Below are positions 53,301 through 59,124 of a stretch of 64,000 nt of DNA, piece after piece. The stretch comes from Sphingomonas sp. (GTDB taxonomy: Bacteria > Pseudomonadota > Alphaproteobacteria > Sphingomonadales > Sphingomonadaceae), in the NCBI RefSeq assembly GCF_017304635.1, contig NZ_JAFKMA010000003.1, forward strand, positions 375,585 through 439,584. The letters are read 5' to 3'. The position numbers were made by a program, and so were the translations under genes. The notes under the pieces are model-generated. The model was given only the letters and a program-made list of their open reading frames with translations. It had not been told where the DNA came from and made no database searches. Positions within the stretch are counted from its first letter, which is position 1; each line of letters opens with the position of its first letter.

Positions 53301-53411
53301 GGGAGCGGGCGGCGCATCCTGCGCCACTGCGACTCGCGGTATGGCCGCCAGACCGATTGCCGAAACGCCCAACAACAGCCGCGACAGCGTGCCGCTCGAG
53401 ATGCCCCGCAT
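50346..53411 (-). CDS. TonB-dependent receptor
   Basis: A 1021-residue outer-membrane active transporter. Signal peptide (LLLGVSAIGLAAIPRVAVAQ), TonB box DIVVTGIR (residues about 50-57), plug domain (SLELKRDAQGVVDAISAEEIGKFPDTNLAESLQRITGVSI...VRGFGPEYNLVLLNGRQMPTS), and a 22-strand barrel ending YSLGARFSF with terminal Phe. This is the large TonB subfamily typical of Xanthomonadales/Sphingomonadales glycan loci. No N-terminal signalling (STN) domain is seen. Gene starts at ATG 53411 with GGGGAG upstream; two palindromes (53455-53468, 53512-53527) lie just before it. Substrate probably an oligosaccharide, judging from the adjacent GH3 and MFS genes. Confidence 0.94.
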   Translation of the reverse strand: MRGISSGTLSRLLLGVSAIGLAAIPRVAVAQDAPPAPTPDQSQAGGDANADIVVTGIRASLRKSLELKRDAQGVVDAISAEEIGKFPDTNLAESLQRITGVSIDRSNGEGQFVTVRGFGPEYNLVLLNGRQMPTSIIGDGNSAPVSRSFDFSNLASEGVAALEVYKSGRATIPTGGIGSTINIRTPRPFDKMGLRGSISARGDYDTSQNNHVDVTPEVSGIISDTFADDRIGILIDGSYQLRRFSQNAANIGFREGYLGSENNWGSLAMPGDSRYANIQNRPGPNDVYQVPQNGGYDIVDGRRERINGQAVLQFRPTDNLTGTIDYTYSRETVHIRDDSVGIWYNHGDTSSSWTNGPVAGANFYTERFGLPAYDPTLTAAQNAENVNSAYKDLAYSASETAYRSENKSLGGNLVWKGPGGVTITLDAHHSTAESKPDSPYGNSNSFGTAIFGVQSQTINFQNKLPVISFNMYPGIDPLNASLIVPTGNAFRNSYFKDRINQISLKGHYDNGHGFMDSLDWGFEYTDNQVRSAYSVLQNDTWGGAGGSSIAQRAAAAALLPDSIFHLVSIPDKFSGISGANNSNIVSQFYTFDLPTALKLTDAAYKTCGGTLTCLLPYTTDSRIHERTLAPYFQFNGKFELFSRPGHLIAGIRYENTQVNASALVPTPVGGQQNSQNEFNVLFSGSGFTSFKGNYDNWLPAVDFDIEPLNGVKLRASYSHTITRADYGSLQGGRNLSTLFRIGGGGGSVGNPGLVPYKSKNIDLSAEWYYGNESFLSVAYFNKHVSNYIGQTQFNTTIPNVAAPTTTVNGVTTNGPRYQAALNALGPNATFFQIQQYYQTNYPQYVGPLGQLLAGPGDPLVNFVISTPYNSNQTATIDGFEFGIQHNFWHTGFGVILNYTIVNTNQKFNNTIPHTIAQFAVAGISNSANAVLFYDKNGIQARAAYNWRAGYFAGGSTDPQYVDPYGQLDVSASYAITKNIGVFFEGINVTGEDRSGHLRSDQAINFVQKQAARYSLGARFSF

Positions 53412-53454
53412 TCAAACTCCCCTCTTTTATCGCGATTTTCGGCTCGCGCTTTTT

Positions 53455-53468
53455 TGATAACGTTCACA
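53455..53468. promoter_or_regulatory. Second, imperfect LacI-type operator-like site
   Basis: TGATAACGTTCACA, centred on AACGTT like the perfect site at 53512-53527. It lies 44 nt before the receptor ATG, where bound repressor would block its transcription. Imperfect dyad symmetry, so a weaker site. Confidence 0.5.
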
Positions 53469-53511
53469 TGATCCGGCCCAATCCCACTGTCAATAGTGGT
53501 CGATCAATGTC

Positions 53512-53527
53512 TTGAGAACGTTCTCAA
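53512..53527. promoter_or_regulatory. Perfect 16-bp palindrome, probable LacI-family operator
   Basis: TTGAGAACGTTCTCAA is perfectly self-complementary, with the central CG of LacI-family operators (pattern TGANAACGTTNTCA). It is about 100 nt from both the receptor ATG and the GH3 ATG, in their shared divergent promoter region. The LacI gene at the end of the receptor operon is the likely binder. Confidence 0.75.
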
Positions 53528-53626
53528 ACTGTGCTTTCCATGTGACATCGGCTGATCCAAGGCCGTAGACGTCACGGGAACGCGACCGAAAGATTGGCGC
53601 GCGGCTCAGCGCGGGGGAGAGAAGGA

Positions 53627-55879
53627 ATGTCCAGGAAAATCGCCGCCGCGCTGATCGGCACGTCGCTCGTCGCCGCGGCCAGCGCGCAGACCCATCGATC
53701 CGCGAAACCCGCCGTCGCGACCGCCCGGCATGACGCCCGCGCCCGCGCCATGGCGATCGTCGCGCGCATGACGCTCGATGAAAAGATCGCGCTGCTCCAC
53801 GGCCTGTTCCCGCCGCTTGCGGCCGGCAAGACGACCAACGAACTGGTCCCGTCAGCCGGGCACATCGACGGCATCCCGCGGCTCGGTATTCCGTTGATCC
53901 GCGAAAGCGACGCGTCGCTCGGCGTCGCCAATCAGGTCGAGCAGCGCAAGGGCGACGTGGCGACCGCCCTCCCCTCCAGCCTCGCGACGGCCGCGAGCTT
54001 CGATCCGGCGATCGCGCGCGCCGGCGGCACGATGATCGGCGCCGAAGCACGCGCCAAACGGTTCAGCGTCCTGCTCGCCGGTGGCGTCAACCTGACGCGC
54101 GATCCGTGGAACGGGCGCAACTTCGAATATCTGGGGGAGGATCCGCTGCTCGCCGGCATCATGGCGGGCGCGCATATCGCGGGCGTGCAGTCGAACCATA
54201 TCGTCTCGACGATCAAACATTACGCGATCAACGCGCAGGAGACCGGCCGCACGATCGCCGACGCGCGGATCGGCGAGGCGGCGCTGCGGATGAGCGACCT
54301 GCTCGCGTTCGAGATCGCGATCGAGCGCGGTCATCCCGGGTCGGTCATGTGCGCATACAACAAGCTAAACGGCGACTATGCCTGCGAGAACGAGTGGCTG
54401 CTGAACCGCGTGCTCAAGCGCGACTGGGGCTATCGCGGCTGGGTGATGAGCGACTGGGGCGCCGTCCATTCGACGGTGAAAGCGGCCAATGCCGGGCTCG
54501 ACCAGCAATCGGGCCAGGAACTCGACAAGCAGATCTATTTCGGCGCCCCGCTCAAGGCGGCGGTCGAGGCAGGTCAGGTCCCGATGGCGCGGATCGACGA
54601 CATGGTCGCGCGCTACCTGACCGGCCTGATCGAAACCGGGGTGTACGATACGCCGGTGCCGACCACGCTCGGCCCCATTCCCTACGCCGCGCATGCCGAT
54701 GTCGCGCAGCGCGCCGCCGAGGCCGGGATCGTGCTGCTCAAAAATGACGGTCGTCTGCTGCCGCTGGCGCGGACCGCGAAGCGCATCGTGCTGATCGGCG
54801 GCCATGCCGATGTCGGCGTGCTGTCGGGCGGCGGATCGAGCCAGGTCCGCTCGGTCGGCGGCGCGCCGGTCGAGATCCCGCTGACGTCGGGTGCGGCGAT
54901 GTCGTTCGCGCGCGTGACGTACCACGCCTCCTCCCCGCTCAAGGCGATCCGCGCCGCGATGCCGGGCGCCGACGTGACCTATGTCGACGGTCGCGACGTG
55001 GCGGCAGCCGCCGCGGCGGCGCGGTCCGCCGATGTCGCGATCGTGTTCGCGACGCAATGGACGACCGAGGCGGAGGATGTGCCCGACCTCAAGCTCCCCG
55101 ACGATCAGGACGCGCTGATCGCCGCCGTCGCCGCCGCGCAGCCGCGCACCCTCGCGGTGATGGAGACGGGCGGGCCGGTGCTGATGCCGTGGATCGACCG
55201 CGTGCCCGCCGTGCTGCAGGCGTGGTATCCGGGCCAGCGCGGCGGCGAGGCGATCGCGGCGATCCTGAGCGGTGCGGTCAATCCGTCGGGTCACCTGCCG
55301 ATCACCTTCCCGCGTTCCGCCGACCAGCCGCCGCGCGTCGCGCCGGTCGGGCTCGACACGCTGACCGGGCTCGCCGCGCAAGCCGCCGCCGATCCCGCCA
55401 AGGCCGGTCAATACCAGTTGCAGAGCTTCCCGATCGATTATGTCGAGGGCGCCAATGTCGGCTATCGCTGGTACGAGCAGCGTCGCCTGACGCCGTTGTT
55501 CGCGTTCGGTCACGGGCTCAGCTACACCAGCTTCGCCTATCGCCGCCCGACGGTCACCGGCGGCGCCAGGCTGACGGTGTCGTTCGACGTCACCAACACC
55601 GGCACGGTCGCGGGCGTCGACATCCCGCAGGTCTATGTCGCGCGCGACGGGTCGAGCGATCCGATGCGCCTAGTCGCGTTCCAACGCGTCACGCTCAAGC
55701 CCGGCGAGACGTGCCGCATCACGCTGACCGCCGAGCCGCGCGTCGTCGCCGATTACGACCCGGCGCTGCCGGGCTGGCGGATTGCGGCCGGTCGCTATCG
55801 CGTCGCGGTGGCGCACGACGCGGCCGACCGGTCGATGGTGGTGACGACCACACTCGGGGGAGCCCGGATGAAACCCTGA
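53627..55879 (+). CDS. Glycoside hydrolase family 3 beta-glucosidase-like enzyme
   Basis: A 750-residue exported GH3 enzyme. Signal peptide (KIAAALIGTSLVAAASAQ) then GH3 N-terminal TIM barrel with PRLGIPLIRESDASLGVA, FEYLGEDPLLAG and KHYAINAQE; the nucleophile is Asp276 in GWVMSDWGAVHS. The GH3 C-terminal domain (GIVLLKNDGRLLPL...VAIVFATQWTTEAEDVPDLKLP, PWIDRVPAVLQAWYPGQRGG) and a Fn3-like C-terminal domain follow. Start ATG at 53627 has GAAGGA; an ATG 33 nt upstream in frame lacks the signal-peptide start. Hydrolyses beta-linked gluco- or xylo-oligosaccharides in the periplasm, presumably those brought in by the TonB receptor. The LacI palindrome lies upstream. Confidence 0.93.
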   Translation: MSRKIAAALIGTSLVAAASAQTHRSAKPAVATARHDARARAMAIVARMTLDEKIALLHGLFPPLAAGKTTNELVPSAGHIDGIPRLGIPLIRESDASLGVANQVEQRKGDVATALPSSLATAASFDPAIARAGGTMIGAEARAKRFSVLLAGGVNLTRDPWNGRNFEYLGEDPLLAGIMAGAHIAGVQSNHIVSTIKHYAINAQETGRTIADARIGEAALRMSDLLAFEIAIERGHPGSVMCAYNKLNGDYACENEWLLNRVLKRDWGYRGWVMSDWGAVHSTVKAANAGLDQQSGQELDKQIYFGAPLKAAVEAGQVPMARIDDMVARYLTGLIETGVYDTPVPTTLGPIPYAAHADVAQRAAEAGIVLLKNDGRLLPLARTAKRIVLIGGHADVGVLSGGGSSQVRSVGGAPVEIPLTSGAAMSFARVTYHASSPLKAIRAAMPGADVTYVDGRDVAAAAAAARSADVAIVFATQWTTEAEDVPDLKLPDDQDALIAAVAAAQPRTLAVMETGGPVLMPWIDRVPAVLQAWYPGQRGGEAIAAILSGAVNPSGHLPITFPRSADQPPRVAPVGLDTLTGLAAQAAADPAKAGQYQLQSFPIDYVEGANVGYRWYEQRRLTPLFAFGHGLSYTSFAYRRPTVTGGARLTVSFDVTNTGTVAGVDIPQVYVARDGSSDPMRLVAFQRVTLKPGETCRITLTAEPRVVADYDPALPGWRIAAGRYRVAVAHDAADRSMVVTTTLGGARMKP

Positions 55880-55968
55880 AGCCGATCACCCGACAGGAGT
55901 TGCGGACAAAGCGCGACCGTCGCACAACGCCGCACGACGATGTCGCTCCGTCTGCCGCCAGCTTTGCC

Positions 55969-57162
55969 GTGACGCCCTCCGGCCCGTCGCGTCGCTCGAC
56001 CGGTTTCCTGCTGGTCTATGCGCTTGCCAATGCCGGCGGCGTCATCGGCTTCCTGCCGTTGCTCAGCCTGTTGCTGCCGATCAAGATCGAGGCGGTCGCG
56101 GGCGAGGCACGGCTCGGCCTGTTCACCGCGACCGTGATTGCGGGGTCGATCGCCGCGAGCATTTCCAACGTCGTCGCCGGCTGGCTGAGCGACCGATCGG
56201 TCGCGGCGGGACGCGGCCGGCGCGGCTGGGTGGCGGGCGGCGCGGTCGCGACCGCCGTTTCCTATGGCGGCATCGCGATGGCGACGACGCCGACCGCGAT
56301 CGTCGTCGCGACGGTGGCGTTTCAGGCGGCGCTGAACACCGCGCTAGGACCACTGGTCGCGATCATGGCCGACGAAGTCCCCGACGAGCAGAAGAGCTTC
56401 ACCGGCGGTCTGCTCGCGCTCAGTAACCCGGTGGCGTCTGGTGTTCTCGCGCTCGTGATGAGCCTCGGCCCGGCGAGCGAGGCAGCTCGGCTGGCGCTGG
56501 TGGTTGCGGCATTCGCGATCTGCATCGCGCCAATCCTGGCGACCCGAACGCACCTGCTGCCGGCCGAGCCGAATGCGCCGCCGCGTGCCGCCTTGCGCCG
56601 CGACCTGGCCGCGACCTGGGCGGCGCGATTGCTCGTCCAGCTCGCCGGCGCCGTGTTGTCGCTCTATCTGCTCTATTATTTCGAGAGCATCGCGCCCGCC
56701 GAACCGCGGGCCGACCTCGCCGCCAGTGTCAGCACGCTGCTGACGGTCGGTTTCGTGGTAGCGTTGCCGATCGCGATCCTGTTCGGACGGCTGTCCGATC
56801 GGCTCGACCGTCGCAAGCCCTTCCTGCTTATCGCCGCGGCAGTGACCGCGCTCGGCCTGAGCGCAATGGCGGTCGCGCACGACTGGCGCGCGGGGGCGAT
56901 CGGGTTCGTGCTCTACGCGGTCGGCGTCGGCGTGTTCCTGCCGCTGCAAAACGCCTTTTCGATGCAGTTGCTGCCCGACCCACGCCATCGCGGGCGCGAT
57001 CTCGGGCTGCTCAACCTGACCAACACCCTGCCCTCGCTGCTCGGGCCGTTGCTGACTTGGCTGCTGGCGACGCCGCGCGACTTCGGCACATTGCTGCTGG
57101 TCCTCGCCGTGCTGGCGATGGTCGGCGGCCTGCTGCTGCTTGGCGTGCGCAACCGGCGCTAG
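55969..57162 (+). CDS. MFS sugar transporter
   Basis: About 397 residues, 12 transmembrane helices, of the major facilitator superfamily. TGFLLVYALANAGGVIGFLPLLSLLLPIKI is TM1; the cytoplasmic loop motif appears as SNVVAGWLSDRSVAAGRGRRGW between TM2 and TM3 and as FGRLSDRLDRRKPFLLI between TM8 and TM9 (A-loop D-R-x-x-R/K). It probably takes the sugar released by the GH3 enzyme into the cytoplasm. The start is uncertain: GTG 55969 fits the first helix, but an in-frame TTG at 55900 follows AGGAG without a proper spacer. It is convergent with the beta-helix gene (8 nt). Confidence 0.88.
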   Translation: MTPSGPSRRSTGFLLVYALANAGGVIGFLPLLSLLLPIKIEAVAGEARLGLFTATVIAGSIAASISNVVAGWLSDRSVAAGRGRRGWVAGGAVATAVSYGGIAMATTPTAIVVATVAFQAALNTALGPLVAIMADEVPDEQKSFTGGLLALSNPVASGVLALVMSLGPASEAARLALVVAAFAICIAPILATRTHLLPAEPNAPPRAALRRDLAATWAARLLVQLAGAVLSLYLLYYFESIAPAEPRADLAASVSTLLTVGFVVALPIAILFGRLSDRLDRRKPFLLIAAAVTALGLSAMAVAHDWRAGAIGFVLYAVGVGVFLPLQNAFSMQLLPDPRHRGRDLGLLNLTNTLPSLLGPLLTWLLATPRDFGTLLLVLAVLAMVGGLLLLGVRNRR

Positions 57163-57170
57163 GGCCAGCG

Positions 57171-58922
57171 CTAGGGATAATGCCGCAGCGTCTGGCGGAT
57201 CGCGCCCGCGCGCGCCGCGTCGCCGGCGTCGTTGACCAGATGGGCGATCGTTCCCTTGCCGCCGCCCAGCGAGATTGTCGTGATGTCGGTGAAGCGCACA
57301 CCCGGCCGTCGCGGCGCGACGATCGCACTCGGCACGACGATCGCGGGGTCGGCCGTGAAATTGGCGTAGATGCCGAGCCCGGTCGCCTGATGCTCCCGCA
57401 CATGGTCGGCAACGCGATAGGCCGTCCAGTCGTGCGGCGACCCAGCGCGATAGGCGGCCTGGCTCGGCGGGTCGTAGGGCAACTCGTTCTGGAAGAAATA
57501 GGTACGTCCGCGCTCGCCGTTCCATGCCACGTTGTCGCGCCGGAAATGCTCGACGAACAGGCCGTACATCGTGACGTCGTGGCCATTGACGACCAGCCCG
57601 CGATCGGCGGTGCTTTCGTCCCAGCCGACATGGACCCGGACGTGCGCGCGGTCGCCATGATCGGCGCGCCAGATCCACAAATGGTCGCCGATGACTCCGC
57701 GGCTGTTGATCTCCAGGCACGTGTCCGCCCTGCCGACGGCGGCACCGCCGACGCGGAAGAACACGTCCGCAAGCAAGGTCGGATCGGCGCGGTGGTCGCG
57801 TGACGATCCGCGCGGACCGATTTCCATCAGCACCGGGGACGACTGCGCCCCGGCATCGATCAACAGGCCGGCGATGCTGACGCCGGGCACATCGGCGACG
57901 GTGAGCGCCGGGGCGCCACCGTCCGCGCGCAACGTCGCCAGACCGAGGCCCAGTACGACGGTGCCGCCCCGCGTCACGCGGATCGGCTCCGTCAGCGGAT
58001 AGATCCCCGGCGTCACCAGCAGATGCAGCCCCCGCCTCAGCGCGGCATTGATCCGGCGCGCGGTCATGCCGGGGCGAGCGATGAAGAACCGCTCCAGCGG
58101 GAGCGTCGTCCCACTCGCCGTGCCGGTCCAGCCGGGTCCGCGAGCGTCACGGCGCAACGACGGGACGAACACGCCCCATGCGCCACGCGCGCCAACCGTC
58201 AGGAACGGCTTTTCGCGGATCACCCGGACATCGGACACGGTCGTGATCGGCGGCTCCGGAAAGGTCGTCGGCGGCGCACCCTCAACGCCCAGGAACATCA
58301 TGTTCCAATTCGCGCCGTGCCAGCCGCCGATGGTGCTGGCGCGCGTGAACCATTGCTGCTGACTGCCCGACCGTATCGTCCCGCCGATCCGGCAATCGGC
58401 GATGAAGCCACCGCTCGACCATCCCCCGTCGTCTAGCGCCAGGTTTCCGGCCAGATGGATGCGCCGATAGGGCGCCGCCTGCGACACCGCCCAGCGATCG
58501 GCGCCGTCGGGCGGGCGAACGGTCAGATTCTCGGCCCCGCGCCAGAAATTGACCAGCGCCATGCCGCCGTTCCAGTCGGCTTCGGCATGGACATGGCCGG
58601 CGATATCGACCTCTCCCGGCACCCGGCCCAGCCCCGCGACCTGCGTGTAGAAACCGACATTGACGTCGCACGCATATCGCCCGGGCTTGAACAGGATCGC
58701 GTAGCGCTCGTCGCCGAACTCGGCCCGCTCCATCCGACCGAAAATCGCGTCGATGCGACGCTGGATGTCATCGGGTCGCATCGACGCATCGACGATCAGC
58801 ACGTTCGGCCCTAGGTCCGGCTGAGGCGAACCGGGCGACGCAACGGAACGCCCGACATGCCCCCCGGCCGCGAACAGCGAAAGCGCAACGACGGTAGACC
58901 TTCGATCAATATCTTGATGCAT
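57171..58922 (-). CDS. Secreted right-handed beta-helix protein (unrecognised enzyme)
   Basis: A 583-residue exported protein. ATG at 58922 gives a short N-region followed by a plausible signal peptide (STVVALSLFAAGGHVGRSVA). The body is a long repetitive beta-helix (pectin-lyase-like) pattern: YAILFKPGRYACDVNVGFYTQVAGLGRVPGEVDIAGHVHAEADW, RWAVSQAAPYRRIHLAGNLAL, GMTARRINAALRRGLHLLVTPGIYPLTEPIRVTRGG, DHLWIWRADHGDRAHVRVHVGWDES. It resembles uncharacterised proteins from streptomycetes and other soil bacteria annotated loosely as coagulation factor 5/8 or cyclase-like. Probably a polysaccharide lyase or hydrolase, but catalytic residues are not identified. The frame upstream to 59048 is not needed. 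Confidence 0.72.
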   Translation of the reverse strand: MHQDIDRRSTVVALSLFAAGGHVGRSVASPGSPQPDLGPNVLIVDASMRPDDIQRRIDAIFGRMERAEFGDERYAILFKPGRYACDVNVGFYTQVAGLGRVPGEVDIAGHVHAEADWNGGMALVNFWRGAENLTVRPPDGADRWAVSQAAPYRRIHLAGNLALDDGGWSSGGFIADCRIGGTIRSGSQQQWFTRASTIGGWHGANWNMMFLGVEGAPPTTFPEPPITTVSDVRVIREKPFLTVGARGAWGVFVPSLRRDARGPGWTGTASGTTLPLERFFIARPGMTARRINAALRRGLHLLVTPGIYPLTEPIRVTRGGTVVLGLGLATLRADGGAPALTVADVPGVSIAGLLIDAGAQSSPVLMEIGPRGSSRDHRADPTLLADVFFRVGGAAVGRADTCLEINSRGVIGDHLWIWRADHGDRAHVRVHVGWDESTADRGLVVNGHDVTMYGLFVEHFRRDNVAWNGERGRTYFFQNELPYDPPSQAAYRAGSPHDWTAYRVADHVREHQATGLGIYANFTADPAIVVPSAIVAPRRPGVRFTDITTISLGGGKGTIAHLVNDAGDAARAGAIRQTLRHYP

Positions 58923-59090
58923 GGCCGCGCATTCAATCACTTGGCGGCTGGATCGCCAATACCCTGTGTCGGGAAAAGCACGGTCGAGGGCAGGTCGGTG
59001 TGTTTCAGCGCGTCTCGATCGCCAGGCTGTCACAGATCCTTCGCGCAATCATCATGCGACCGCCATGGAGCGAGGCTAGCGGCCCCTAGA

Positions 59091-59107
59091 ATGCTCAAAA
59101 TGAGCAT
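59091..59107. promoter_or_regulatory. Perfect palindrome overlapping the leader of the second TonB receptor
   Basis: ATGCTCA (59091-59097), AAA, TGAGCAT (59101-59107). Perfect 7-bp arms, 17 nt before the receptor ATG. It could be an operator or an mRNA stem near the ribosome-binding site (GGGGAAAAAAC). Different from the LacI palindrome. Confidence 0.5.
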
Positions 59108-59124
59108 CTATCCGGGGAAAAAAC

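Noticed and set aside
44406-53411. A biosynthetic gene cluster making a halogenated natural product in the classical sense
   Set aside because: No polyketide, peptide-synthetase, RiPP precursor or tryptophan-derived scaffold genes are present; the context is receptor and sugar-uptake genes, so a classical antibiotic cluster is not supported.
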